Assembly (NCBI GenBank): GCA_963798655.1
Contig: CAWCUH010000003.1
Location: 248,001 to 312,000, forward strand
Length of the DNA stretch: 64,000 bases
From: CAVSMC01 sp963798655
Lineage (GTDB): Bacteria; Pseudomonadota; Gammaproteobacteria; Burkholderiales; Casimicrobiaceae
Direction: 5' to 3'
The notes under the pieces were generated by a model. It saw only the letters and a program-made list of their open reading frames with translations, did no database searches and was not told the DNA's origin. Shown here in pieces: positions 1 to 8,004 of the stretch (positions within the stretch are counted from its first letter, which is position 1; the number at the start of each line of letters is the position of its first letter). A program made the translations under genes and the position numbers.

Positions 1-16
1 CGGCGGGTCCACCGCG

Positions 17-1219
17 ATGATCATCCAGTCGCTGCTCGACACCGACCTGTACAAGTTCACGATGATGCAGGTCGTGCTGCATCATTTTCCCGCCGCGCAG
101 GTCGAGTATCGCTTCAAGTGCCGCGACGCCGACATCGACCTCACGCCGTACGTCGGCGAGATCCGCGACGAGATCCGTGCGCTGTGCTCGCTGCGCTTCG
201 AGCCGCACGAGCTCGACTACCTGCGCAGCTGGCGCTTCTTCAAGAGCGATTACGTCGACCTGCTGAAGCTCTTCCAGTTCGACGATCGCTTCATCGACGT
301 CGCGCCGATCGCCGGCTCGCCGCCCGAGATCGACATCAGGATCAAGGGGCCGTGGCTGCACACGATCCTCTTCGAGGTGCCGGTCCTCGCGATCGTGAGC
401 GAGGTGTACAACCGCAATGTGAACGCGCGTCGCGATCTCGCCGAAGGCCGCCGACGGCTCGCCGCCAAGATCGAGACGATCAACGGCGTGCCCGACCCCG
501 CGTTTCGCATCGCCGACTACGGCACGCGAAGGCGTTTCTCCCGGGGCTGGCAGGAGGAGGTGATCGCGACGCTGCAGCGCGGCATCGGGCCGAAGTTCGT
601 CGGCACGAGCAACGTCGACCTCGCGCTGCGCCACGGGCTCACGCCGCTCGGCACGATGGCGCACGAGTACCTGCAGGCGTGCCAGGCGGTGGGGCCTCGG
701 CTGCGCGACTCGCAGGTGTTCGCGTTCAACACGTGGGCGCGCGAGTATCGGGGCGACCTCGGTATCGCGCTGACCGACGTCTGCGGAATGGACGCGTTCC
801 TGAGCGACTTCGACCTCTTCTTCTGCAAGCTGTTCGACGGGGTGCGCCACGACTCCGGCGACCCGTTCGAGTGGGGCGAGAAGATGATCGCGCACTATCA
901 GCACATGCGCATCGACCCGCGCACGAAGACGATGGTGTATTCGGATTCGCTGAATGTTCCGCTGGCGATCCGGCTGTTCGAGTATTTTCGCGGTCGCACG
1001 CAGACGGCGTACGGCATCGGCACCAATCTCACCAACGACGTAGGTGTCGCGGCGCTGCAGATCGTGATCAAGATGACGCGCTGCAACGGCCAGCCGGTCG
1101 CGAAGATCAGCGACGAGCCGACGAAGACCATGGACTACGACCCGTCGTATGTCGCGTACCTGCGCGAAGTCTTTCAGGTGCCGGACGTGAAAGCGCCCGG
1201 ACCCGGCGAAGAGGCGTGA
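17..1219 (+). CDS. pncB: Nicotinate phosphoribosyltransferase
   Basis: This 400-residue protein matches the usual length and pattern of bacterial nicotinate phosphoribosyltransferase. The enzyme joins nicotinate to PRPP, with ATP hydrolysis, to make nicotinate mononucleotide in the cytoplasmic Preiss-Handler NAD salvage pathway. The N-terminus (SLLDTDLYKFTMMQ) is the characteristic substrate-site opening of the family. GTSN lies near residue 196, and GTMAHEY carries His216 at the position of the phosphorylated catalytic histidine. DSGDP near residue 280 is the conserved acidic phosphoribosyl-binding segment. The ATG at 17 fits the family start. Only 16 bases lie upstream, so its promoter and any operon partner are outside the window. 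It converges on the macro-domain gene downstream. Confidence 0.96.
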   Translation: MIIQSLLDTDLYKFTMMQVVLHHFPAAQVEYRFKCRDADIDLTPYVGEIRDEIRALCSLRFEPHELDYLRSWRFFKSDYVDLLKLFQFDDRFIDVAPIAGSPPEIDIRIKGPWLHTILFEVPVLAIVSEVYNRNVNARRDLAEGRRRLAAKIETINGVPDPAFRIADYGTRRRFSRGWQEEVIATLQRGIGPKFVGTSNVDLALRHGLTPLGTMAHEYLQACQAVGPRLRDSQVFAFNTWAREYRGDLGIALTDVCGMDAFLSDFDLFFCKLFDGVRHDSGDPFEWGEKMIAHYQHMRIDPRTKTMVYSDSLNVPLAIRLFEYFRGRTQTAYGIGTNLTNDVGVAALQIVIKMTRCNGQPVAKISDEPTKTMDYDPSYVAYLREVFQVPDVKAPGPGEEA

Positions 1220-1223
1220 ACAT

Positions 1224-1286
1224 CGAGGGTCAGAGTGCAGTTCACCGAGTCCGCGAGCCGAGGCTCGAATTGCACTCTGACCCTCG
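1224..1286. repeat. Inverted repeat built from a dispersed 16-bp element
   Basis: The arms CGAGGGTCAGAGTGCA (1224-1239) and TGCACTCTGACCCTCG (1271-1286) are perfect 16-bp inverted copies separated by 31 bp. The right arm lies inside the 3' end of the macro-domain gene and supplies its last codons. The same 16-mer occurs a third time at 58176-58191, far from here. No T-run follows, so it is not a typical intrinsic terminator. It resembles the short palindromic repeats that flank REP-associated (RAYT) transposase elements; that assignment is inference, since no such transposase is present in the window. Confidence 0.85.
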
Positions 1287-1793
1287 TTGGTCCAGCGCGT
1301 GCCGGTAGTGTGCGAGCACCGATTCGTCGAAGCAGGCGAAGACGACCTCGGCGATCGACGTCGGCCGCTCGACGAACGCGCGCACCTCGAGCACCGCGAT
1401 GGCGACCGCCTCGGCGAGCGGATAGCCGAAGGCCCCGCAGCTGATCGCGGGGAATGCGATGCGCGCGATCGAGTGCGCGCTCGCGAGCTCGAGCGAGCGC
1501 CGGTAGCACGACGCGAGCAGCTGCGCTTCGCCGTGCGTTCCGCCGCGCCAGACCGGCCCGACCGTGTGGATTACATGTTGTGCGCGCAGGTTGTAGCCTG
1601 CGGTGATCTTCGCGTCGCCGGTCGCGCAGCCGCCGAGCGCCGCGCATTCGGCGCGAAGGCCGCGGCCGGCGGCACGGTGAATTGCGCCGTCGACGCCGCC
1701 TCCCCCGAGCAGTGTCTCGTTCGCGGCGTTGACGATCGCATCGACGGCGAGCGTCGTGATGTCGACGATGCGGGCATCGAGGCTTGCAGTCAT
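1242..1793 (-). CDS. Macro-domain protein, probable O-acetyl-ADP-ribose deacetylase
   Basis: This 183-residue protein is a single macro domain of the MacroD/YmdB type. Such enzymes bind ADP-ribose and remove O-acetyl or protein-linked ADP-ribose in the cytoplasm. The NAAN motif at residues 22-25, the glycine-rich GGGGVDGAIH at 30-39, HTVGP near 76 and the second loop SCGAFGYP at 118-125 are all present. I chose the ATG at 1793 because family members start about 20 residues before NAAN; the open frame continues further upstream without similarity. The last dozen residues read through the dispersed inverted repeat and are not part of the fold, so the original stop was probably lost when the repeat arrived. 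Confidence 0.93.
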   Translation of the reverse strand: MTASLDARIVDITTLAVDAIVNAANETLLGGGGVDGAIHRAAGRGLRAECAALGGCATGDAKITAGYNLRAQHVIHTVGPVWRGGTHGEAQLLASCYRRSLELASAHSIARIAFPAISCGAFGYPLAEAVAIAVLEVRAFVERPTSIAEVVFACFDESVLAHYRHALDQRGSECNSSLGSRTR

Positions 1794-1894
1794 CGCTCGA
1801 TCGTAGCGCCGTTCGTCGGACCGCGCGACGCGTCGGCCGAGCAGAGCCGCGCGTTGCACTGACGCGGCGGCGGTTCTCGGTGTAAATTCGACGG

Positions 1895-3697
1895 ATGGCC
1901 ACGCCCGCATCCGCCGTCACGACCCCTGCGCCGGGTGCGCTCGCAGCATCGGCCGATCGGCGGCTGCGCCTCGAGGACATCCTCAAACTGATGGTCGCCG
2001 ACGGCCTCGTGGCGGCGGCGGAAGCCGAGCAGCTGTCGCGAAGCCGCACGGCGCGCTTCGACCATCCGCTGGAAATGATCGCCGACCGCCGCTGGCGCCA
2101 TCCGAGCCCGCCGCACAAGGCGATGACCCTCGAATGGCTGGTCGAGTGGCTCGCCGGCAAGCTCGACGTGCCGTATCGGCACATCGACCCGCTCAAGATC
2201 GACTTGAGCGCGGTCACGCAGACGATGTCGATCTCGTACGCCGAGCGCTATCGGATCCTGCCGGTCGACGTCAGCCGCGACACGCTGACGATCGCCACCG
2301 CCGAGCCGTTCGTTCGCGCATGGGCCGACGAGCTCGAGCAGATCCTGCGGCTCAAGGTCCGCTTCGTCTTCGCGAACCCGCTCGACATCCGCCGCTATCT
2401 CGGCGAGTTCTTCACGCTCGCGCGCTCGATGAAGCGCGCGCAAGAGACCTCGAAGGGCGATTTGTCGCTCGCGCGGAACTTCGAGCAGCTGGTCGAGCTC
2501 GGCCAGCGCGGTGTGCTCGACGCGAACGACAGTCATGTCGTTCACATCGTCGACTGGCTCTGGCAATACGCTTTCGAGCAGCGTGCGTCCGATATCCACG
2601 TCGAGCCGCGCCGCGATGCGGGTCTGGTGCGCTTTCGCATCGACGGCGTGCTCCACCAGGTCTACCAGATTCCGATTCCGGTGCTGGTCGCGATGACCTC
2701 GCGCATCAAGCTCCTCGCGCGGATGGAGATCGTCGAGAAGCGCCGGCCGCAGGACGGCCGAATCAAGACGGTTGCGCAGGACGGCAAGGAGATCGAGCTT
2801 CGCATTTCGACGATGCCGACGGCGTTCGGCGAGAAGATCGTCATGCGCATCTTCACGCCCGAAGTGCTCGTGCGCGACTTCGTCGAGCTCGGGCTCGGCC
2901 CGGACGATCAGGAGCGCTGGCAGCGGATGATCCGCGAGCCGAACGGCATCATCCTCGTCACCGGGCCGACGGGCTCCGGCAAGACGACGACGCTCTACTC
3001 GTCGCTGAAGCAGATCGCGATTCCCGAGGTCAACGTCTGCACGATCGAGGACCCGATCGAGATGATCGAGCCCGCGTTCAACCAGATGCAGGTGCATCCG
3101 ACGATCGGCGTCGACTTCGCGCACGGCGTTCGCACGCTGCTGCGGCAGGATCCCGACATCATCATGGTCGGCGAGATTCGCGACCGTGACACCGCCGACA
3201 TGGCGGTGCAGGCGGCGCTCACCGGTCACCTCGTGCTCTCGTCGCTGCACACGAACGATGCGCCGACGGCGGTCACGCGCCTGCTCGATCTCGGCGTGCC
3301 GCCGTACCTGATCAGCTCGACGCTGCTCGGCGTGATGGCGCAGCGGCTGGTGCGAACGCTCTGCCCGCATTGCAAGACGCTCGGCGATGCGCCCGACGAC
3401 GACACCTGGCGCGCGATCACCGCGCCGTGGCGCGGCGAGAAGCCGGCGCAGGTGATGCGTCCCGTCGGCTGCCTCGAATGCCGGATGACCGGCTACTACG
3501 GGCGCATCGGGCTCTATGAAATCATGCTGATGACGCCGGCGCTGCGGCGTCTCGTGCAGCCTGACACCGACGATCGCGTGCTGCGCGATCAGGCCTACAA
3601 AGACGGCATGAAGCCGCTGCGCGTGTCGGGCGCGATGAAGGTCGGCGCCGGAGTCACAACCGCCGAGGAGATCGTAAGGGTCGTGCCGCTCGCGTAA
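1895..3697 (+). CDS. GspE/PilB-family secretion or pilus assembly ATPase
   Basis: This 600-residue hexameric ATPase belongs to the type II secretion/type IV pilus assembly family, which powers pilus or pseudopilus extension at the inner membrane. An N-terminal GspE-N-like domain (about residues 20-170) precedes the ATPase core. Walker A GPTGSGKT lies at about 357-364, the Asp-box/Walker B segment PDIIMVGEIRD near 420, and the His box with LTGHLVLSSLHTND after it. A zinc tetracysteine site is visible as CPHC (490-493) and CLEC (526-529), which favours GspE or PilB over the retraction ATPase PilT. No pilin, GspF/PilC or prepilin peptidase gene is nearby, so it is an orphan here and its pathway cannot be set. 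The start is the ATG at 1895. Confidence 0.92.
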   Translation: MATPASAVTTPAPGALAASADRRLRLEDILKLMVADGLVAAAEAEQLSRSRTARFDHPLEMIADRRWRHPSPPHKAMTLEWLVEWLAGKLDVPYRHIDPLKIDLSAVTQTMSISYAERYRILPVDVSRDTLTIATAEPFVRAWADELEQILRLKVRFVFANPLDIRRYLGEFFTLARSMKRAQETSKGDLSLARNFEQLVELGQRGVLDANDSHVVHIVDWLWQYAFEQRASDIHVEPRRDAGLVRFRIDGVLHQVYQIPIPVLVAMTSRIKLLARMEIVEKRRPQDGRIKTVAQDGKEIELRISTMPTAFGEKIVMRIFTPEVLVRDFVELGLGPDDQERWQRMIREPNGIILVTGPTGSGKTTTLYSSLKQIAIPEVNVCTIEDPIEMIEPAFNQMQVHPTIGVDFAHGVRTLLRQDPDIIMVGEIRDRDTADMAVQAALTGHLVLSSLHTNDAPTAVTRLLDLGVPPYLISSTLLGVMAQRLVRTLCPHCKTLGDAPDDDTWRAITAPWRGEKPAQVMRPVGCLECRMTGYYGRIGLYEIMLMTPALRRLVQPDTDDRVLRDQAYKDGMKPLRVSGAMKVGAGVTTAEEIVRVVPLA

Positions 3698-3946
3698 TCG
3701 GCGGCAGGACAGGAACGCGGCTGCGGCTTCGCGGTCGCGCGGGAGCGCGGGACATGGGGATGGCCCGCGGGGGACGCGGTGGCCGCTTGGCCGCCGCAGG
3801 AAGCGACGGCCGGTGCGCCACCAGAAGAAGAGCGGCGCTGTTGGATTCGCGCCATGACGCGCAACGTGCCGCCCGAGGCTGCGCGCGCGGCCTTGCGCGC
3901 TGGTCTCGCGCCCGGCGCGAGCCACGCGGCGAAGCGCGCTGAGCCC

Positions 3947-4642
3947 ATGGCGCTGATCGGATTCAAGCCGACCAAGGCGCGTCTCGTGCTCGCTGACGGA
4001 AGCGAGACGCTGCTCGTGATGAAGGTTGCCGTCGCGCCCGGCGAGACGATCGCACTCACCGGAGGCGGCACGCTGGATGCGCTCGCCGGCTCGCTGCGCA
4101 TCCGCGAGCGTCGACTGAACCCCTCGCGCAGCCGCGCGCGCAGCGTCGGCACGCTGCTGTTCGTTCCGGGCGCGGCGAAGGGCGGCGCCGACGCCGCGGC
4201 GAAATTCCAGATCGACGTTTCGCTCGAGTCGCGCAAGTTCGCGGCGCTGCTCGACGTCGCACTTTCCGGCGGGCTGCCTTCGAAGTTCTTCGTCGAGGCG
4301 GGCGAGCGGATCGGCGCGACGAAGACACGCGGAATCGGCTATGCGCAGGTGAACGGCACGCGCACGAAGGTCTGGGACAACCGGCGCGCGCGGATCCTGC
4401 CGGTCGCCGGGTTCACGATGATCCTGCCGATCGCCGTGCCGCAGGCTGCGGCCGTTCCTCAGCTCGACGAGGAGGCACCGGCGCTCGGATCGCTCGCGAC
4501 GAATGCGCAACTGGCCGAACTGGCGGACGAGTTGCTCGTCTTCCAGGGGGAAACGCGGCACACGCTGCTCGCGATCGGTGGCATCGTCGGCGTCGTCATC
4601 GTGCTGCTGCTGGTCGCGACCATCGTCCTGATGCTTCGCTGA
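3947..4642 (+). CDS. Hypothetical protein with C-terminal membrane anchor
   Basis: I do not recognise this protein. It is about 231 residues long from the ATG at 3947; an in-frame ATG at 3854 would add 31 residues. The frame is favoured by regular GC3 and a plausible composition, with short hydrophobic and charged strands. The C-terminus ends in a clear single transmembrane segment (about the last 25 residues, rich in Ile, Val and Leu, ending in LMLR). The body would therefore face the cytoplasm in a tail-anchored manner. It follows the GspE-like gene with a 249-bp gap on the same strand, so a functional link is possible but unproven. No ribosome-binding site decides the start. Confidence 0.6.
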   Translation: MALIGFKPTKARLVLADGSETLLVMKVAVAPGETIALTGGGTLDALAGSLRIRERRLNPSRSRARSVGTLLFVPGAAKGGADAAAKFQIDVSLESRKFAALLDVALSGGLPSKFFVEAGERIGATKTRGIGYAQVNGTRTKVWDNRRARILPVAGFTMILPIAVPQAAAVPQLDEEAPALGSLATNAQLAELADELLVFQGETRHTLLAIGGIVGVVIVLLLVATIVLMLR

Positions 4643-4824
4643 CGCCGCGAACGCTCGTTCGCGACATTGCGCCGCAGTGCCTTTTGCGCTGGCGCAACAA
4701 CCGCTGCAACTATTTCAATCCAGTCCTTGAAGTCATGCCGGCGTCTCTGTAGTGTACGCGTGGTAGCCCCCGCAACGAGGGGCACAACCACAACCACACA
4801 GACGGGTTGACTCAGGGAGACATC

Positions 4825-6255
4825 ATGAAGACGTGGATTGCCGCATCGCTGGCGGCGGTCGCAGTCGCTTTTGCGTTCAACGCGCAAGCTGCACGCTACA
4901 TCGTTCAGGCATCGACATGGGGCGCCGCGCAGGATGCCGCGGTGCGCGCCGCGGGCGGCGCGGTGGTTCGTTCGCACGCAGCATCGGGCGTCAGCATCGT
5001 CGAATCGAGCGACGCATCGTTCCTGTCGAAGGTCTCGCGCGACGCGAATATTTCCTTCGCCGATCAGGATATCCACCTGCTCTATCAGCAGCCAGCGCTG
5101 TTCACGCCGCGCGACATCCATCTGCTCGACATCCATCTGCTCGATATCCATTTGCTGGATATCCATCTGCTCGACATCCACCTGCTCGACATCCACCTCC
5201 TCGACATCCATCTGCTCGACATCCACCTGCTCGACATCCACCTGCTGCAGAACGGCACGGCGGCGGTTCCCGCGGGCAATCCGTTGTACGCGTTCCAGTG
5301 GGCGCCGCGCGCGGTGAACGCTTCGTCGGCATGGCAGCGCGGCTACACGGGGCAAGGCGTGCGGGTAGCGATTGTCGACGGCGGGCTGTCGGCATCGCAT
5401 CCGGCGCTCGCGCCGAACATCGACCGCAATGCCTCGACGTCGTGCGTTAACGGATACGCCTTCGACGAGGACGTCGGCGATTTCTGGCATGCGACCCACG
5501 TCGCCGGCATCATCGGGGCGGCGTTGGGCAGCGGCGGCACGCTCGGCATCGCGCCGAACGCGACGCTGGTCGGCGTCAAGGTCGCGCACAACGGCGAAGG
5601 CAGCTTCGCCGACCTGCTGTGCGGCATCATGGCCGCGAGCAACGCGAATGCCGACGTGATCAACTTGAGCCTCGGCGCGACGATCCCGAACAACGCAAAG
5701 AACCGACGCTTGCTGAATGCGCTCGGCAAGGTGGTCGACTTCGCGACTCGCAAGGGTGCCGTCGTCATCGCGGCCGCAGGCAACGACGCGACCGATCTCG
5801 ATGGCGCCAACCTGATCGAAGTCCCTGCCGAATCGGGAAGCGCGATCGCCGTGTCGGCCACCGGTCCGTCCGGCTGGGCGAAAGGCGCGAGCGATGCAAC
5901 GCGATTTGCGTCGTACTCGAATTTCGGACGCTCGGCGATCGACGTCGCGGCGCCTGGCGGTGACGTGTCATACGCCGGCGATGAGGACTGCGCTGTCGCG
6001 GGATTGACGCGGCCATGCTGGGTCTTCGACATGGTGCTGAGCACGTCGCCGTCGGGATACGCGTGGCGTGCAGGGACCAGCATGGCGGCTCCGGTCGCGT
6101 CGGCCGTCGCAGCGCTGGTGAAACAGCGTTATCCGAATGCGACGTCGTCGCAGGTGCGGACGATCCTCGAGCGCAGCGCCGTCGACGCCGGGGCTCGTGG
6201 CAACGACGCCTATTACGGCAAGGGCTTCGTCGACGCCGACCGCGCAACGCAATAA
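4825..6255 (+). CDS. Secreted S8 (subtilisin-family) serine protease with DIHLL repeat array
   Basis: This 476-residue protein starts at the ATG at 4825, preceded by GGGAG at a normal distance. It has an N-terminal signal peptide (about residues 1-23 ending AQA) and a short prodomain-like segment (about 24-80). The segment between prodomain and protease carries one DIHLL at 82-86 and nine tandem DIHLL units at 97-141. The catalytic domain has the triad Asp185 (VAIVDGG), His225 (HATHVAG) and Ser419 (GTSMAAP). It should be exported and self-processed, acting outside the cytoplasm. The DIHLL array is not a normal subtilisin feature. A terminator follows the stop. A second, broken S8 gene lies 8 kb downstream with a different architecture. 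Confidence 0.93.
   Translation: MKTWIAASLAAVAVAFAFNAQAARYIVQASTWGAAQDAAVRAAGGAVVRSHAASGVSIVESSDASFLSKVSRDANISFADQDIHLLYQQPALFTPRDIHLLDIHLLDIHLLDIHLLDIHLLDIHLLDIHLLDIHLLDIHLLQNGTAAVPAGNPLYAFQWAPRAVNASSAWQRGYTGQGVRVAIVDGGLSASHPALAPNIDRNASTSCVNGYAFDEDVGDFWHATHVAGIIGAALGSGGTLGIAPNATLVGVKVAHNGEGSFADLLCGIMAASNANADVINLSLGATIPNNAKNRRLLNALGKVVDFATRKGAVVIAAAGNDATDLDGANLIEVPAESGSAIAVSATGPSGWAKGASDATRFASYSNFGRSAIDVAAPGGDVSYAGDEDCAVAGLTRPCWVFDMVLSTSPSGYAWRAGTSMAAPVASAVAALVKQRYPNATSSQVRTILERSAVDAGARGNDAYYGKGFVDADRATQ
5113..5247 (+). repeat. Nine tandem 15-bp units encoding DIHLL
   Basis: Nine consecutive 15-bp units each encode Asp-Ile-His-Leu-Leu without interruption, in frame with the S8 protease. A further isolated copy lies at 5068-5082. 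The units are not identical at DNA level. Asp is GAC or GAT, His is CAT or CAC, and the Leu codons are CTG, TTG or CTC. Every visible difference is synonymous. That pattern argues for an old array held constant at protein level, not a fresh slippage product. Confidence 0.97.
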
Positions 6256-6276
6256 CCGTCGAGCGATTCGAACGAC

Positions 6277-6305
6277 AACGGCGGCTCCGGCCGCCGTTTT
6301 CTTTT
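6277..6305 (+). terminator. Intrinsic terminator after the S8 protease gene
   Basis: A 9-bp stem, AACGGCGGC (6277-6285) pairing with GCCGCCGTT (6290-6298), encloses a 4-nt loop. It runs into TTTTCTTTT starting at 6297. It lies 22 bp after the protease stop codon and separates that gene from the BON-domain gene. Confidence 0.85.
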
Positions 6306-6306
6306 G

Positions 6307-6322
6307 TGTTCGACAGCGAACA
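6307..6322. promoter_or_regulatory. Inverted repeat, candidate enhancer site for a sigma-54 activator
   Basis: TGTTCG (6307-6312) and CGAACA (6317-6322) form a perfect 6-bp inverted repeat with a 4-bp spacer. Its centre is about 105 bp upstream of the -24 element at 6420. That distance is typical for NtrC-family upstream activating sequences. The palindrome is directly visible; its use by the activator encoded at 8005-9384 is inference from position and proximity. Confidence 0.45.
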
Positions 6323-6418
6323 AATGCGTCGCGTGAAAAGCAGACGGCGCGAAACGGTTACAAGAAACACTTTCCGTCTTCGTCGATGCGCGTTGCGTCG
6401 GCGAGAGCTATGCGCATG

Positions 6419-6434
6419 GGGCACGCATCTTGCA
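6419..6434 (+). promoter_or_regulatory. Sigma-54 (-24/-12) promoter of the BON-domain gene
   Basis: The sequence GGCACG-N4-TTGCA is present, with the invariant GG at 6420-6421 and GC at 6432-6433 separated by exactly 10 bp. It matches the RpoN consensus TGGCACG-N4-TTGCA at every fixed position except the first T. Transcription would begin near 6445, about 50 bp before the ATG at 6494. A sigma-54-dependent activator gene is the next gene downstream. Confidence 0.8.
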
Positions 6435-6493
6435 AACCGTGTCGCCACGATTTGCTTCGCGGGAAGCGGGTCGACCACACAGGAGATTCATCG

Positions 6494-7945
6494 ATGCCAA
6501 CACGAAGCAACCAACGAGGACGTGACCAGGGATGGTCGCGTGACGAAGGGGATCAGCGTTACGGAGGACAGAACGGAGAAGGCGAGGAGGGCCCGCGTCG
6601 CGGCGGCGAGGCCGGCCCGCAAGGCGATTGGCGATCGAGCGGTCGCTGGGGCGAAGACGAGAGTTGGGGACAATTTGGCGGCGCGCGGGGTGGCCAGGAG
6701 TCGGGCGAGTACGGGCGCGGCAGCGGGTCGGGCTCCTACGGGAGCTCGAGCGGTGGCGAATGGGGCCGCGGCCAAGGGCGAGGCTATGGCGGCGGTCGCT
6801 ACGGTGGCAGCGGTCAGTACGGCGGCCAGGAGTTCGGCCAGAGCGGATCGCAAAGCGGACAAGCCTACGGCTCGCAGGGCGGTTACGGCTCGCAGGGCGG
6901 ACAAGGCTACGGCTCGCAGGGCGGACAAGGCTACGGCTCGCAGGGCGGACAAGGCTACGGCTCGCAGGGCGGACAAGGCTACGGCTCGCAGGGCGGACAA
7001 GGCTACGGCTCGCAGGGCGGACAAGGCTACGGCTCGCAGGGCGGACATGGCTACGGCTCGCAGGGCGGGCAGGGCTACGGCTCCCCGGGCAGCTACGGTT
7101 CGTCCAGCGGATCGCAAGGCGGCTTCGGTTCCAGCTCGCAATATGGATCGCAGGGCGACTACGGCTCGGGGTCGCAATACGGGTCGCAGGGAGGCTACGG
7201 CTCCGGCGGATCGCAGTATGGGTCGCAAGGCGGCTACGGCAGGAGTTCGCAGTACGGCTCCCAAGGCGGCTACGGCTCCGGCGGATCGCAGTACGGGTCT
7301 CAGGGCGGCTACAGCTCGGGTTCCCAGTACGGATCGCAAGGCGGATACGGGTCGCAACGAGGCCAGGGCTTCGGATCGCAAGGCGGCTGGAGCCAGTCGG
7401 GCCAGGGCCCGTACGGCCAGCGCGGCGGACAGCCGCAGCGGCGCGGCCCGAAAGGATGGGAGCGTTCGGACGAGCGGGTGAAAGAGGACGTCTGCGAGCG
7501 GCTGTATGAGCGCGACGACGTGGACGCGAGCGACGTGTCGGTCGAGGTTCGGCAGGCTTGCGTGATCATCGAGGGGACGGTGCCCGAGCGCTGGCAGAAG
7601 CATGCGATCGAGGACATGGTCGATTCGATCCCCGGCGTGAAGGACATCGAGAACCGCGTGCGCGTCAAGCGCGGATTCTTCCAGGCGCTGTTCGGCTCCG
7701 ACGAGGAATCGTCTGACGAGGGTCGCGCTTCGGGACAATCGTCGTCGGGCCAGTCGACGTATGGTCAAGGCTCGTCGGGATCGAGCGGCTCTGCGTCGAT
7801 GGGCTCCGCCGCTTCCACAAGCGGCGTGGGCGGCTCTTCGACGACGTCCGGGTCTTCGGGTACGCCGGGCTCGCCCGGCACGTCCGGCTCGTCGGGCTCG
7901 AGCGGTTCCGGCAGCTCGAGCACGTCGCGACGCAAGGAGGAATAG
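6494..7945 (+). CDS. BON-domain protein with FUS-like Gly/Tyr/Ser/Gln low-complexity region
   Basis: This 483-residue protein starts at the ATG at 6494 behind AGGAG. Residues about 1-100 are Gly, Arg, Asp and Glu rich. Residues about 115-310 are repeats of the type GYGSQGGQ and QYGSQGGYG. Residues about 327-392 form one BON domain (beta-alpha-beta segments ending in IENRVRVKR). The C-terminal 90 residues are Ser/Gly-rich linker. There is no signal peptide. BON domains in OsmY- and LysM-type proteins are tied to envelope or osmotic stress; here the domain is tethered to a Tyr/Gln/Gly repeat resembling phase-separating domains of eukaryotic FET proteins. It sits under a sigma-54 promoter and ends in a strong terminator, so it is monocistronic. 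Confidence 0.9.
   Translation: MPTRSNQRGRDQGWSRDEGDQRYGGQNGEGEEGPRRGGEAGPQGDWRSSGRWGEDESWGQFGGARGGQESGEYGRGSGSGSYGSSSGGEWGRGQGRGYGGGRYGGSGQYGGQEFGQSGSQSGQAYGSQGGYGSQGGQGYGSQGGQGYGSQGGQGYGSQGGQGYGSQGGQGYGSQGGQGYGSQGGHGYGSQGGQGYGSPGSYGSSSGSQGGFGSSSQYGSQGDYGSGSQYGSQGGYGSGGSQYGSQGGYGRSSQYGSQGGYGSGGSQYGSQGGYSSGSQYGSQGGYGSQRGQGFGSQGGWSQSGQGPYGQRGGQPQRRGPKGWERSDERVKEDVCERLYERDDVDASDVSVEVRQACVIIEGTVPERWQKHAIEDMVDSIPGVKDIENRVRVKRGFFQALFGSDEESSDEGRASGQSSSGQSTYGQGSSGSSGSASMGSAASTSGVGGSSTTSGSSGTPGSPGTSGSSGSSGSGSSSTSRRKEE
6899..7090 (+). repeat. 24-bp tandem repeats encoding GQGYGSQG
   Basis: Six consecutive 24-bp units from 6899 to 7042 are identical base for base. A seventh unit (7043-7066) differs at one base (CAA to CAT, Gln to His) and an eighth (7067-7090) is diverged. 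Each unit keeps the frame and adds eight residues. Perfect identity implies recent expansion or ongoing homogenisation, so copy number probably varies between strains and could collapse in short-read assemblies. Confidence 0.97.
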
Positions 7946-7964
7946 CGGCTGCAGTAGCCTCGAA

Positions 7965-7998
7965 GGCACGCCCGGTGCTCCCGGGCGTGCCCTTTTTT
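7965..7998 (+). terminator. Strong intrinsic terminator after the BON-domain gene
   Basis: A perfect 11-bp stem, GGCACGCCCGG (7965-7975) pairing with CCGGGCGTGCC (7981-7991), has a 5-nt loop followed by six T residues at 7993-7998. It lies between the BON gene and the convergent activator gene. On the minus strand there is no T-run, so it mainly serves the BON transcript. Confidence 0.92.
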
Positions 7999-8004
7999 CG
8001 ACGG

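Noticed and set aside
1790..4561. A 923-codon open frame on the minus strand antisense to the GspE-like gene
   Set aside because: It is Arg/Ala-rich with no family motif, and the plus strand has a full GspE family protein. High GC3 creates such shadow frames throughout the window.
4691..4704. A possible -24/-12 box (TGGCGC-N-CCGC) upstream of the S8 protease gene
   Set aside because: The GG-N10-GC spacing fits but the -12 element reads CCGC instead of TTGC, so it is too weak to claim. TTGAAG-N17-TAGTGT at about 4727 is an equally weak sigma-70 alternative.
6899..7090. CRISPR-like array
   Set aside because: The 24-bp units are directly contiguous without spacers, keep the reading frame and encode the low-complexity domain.
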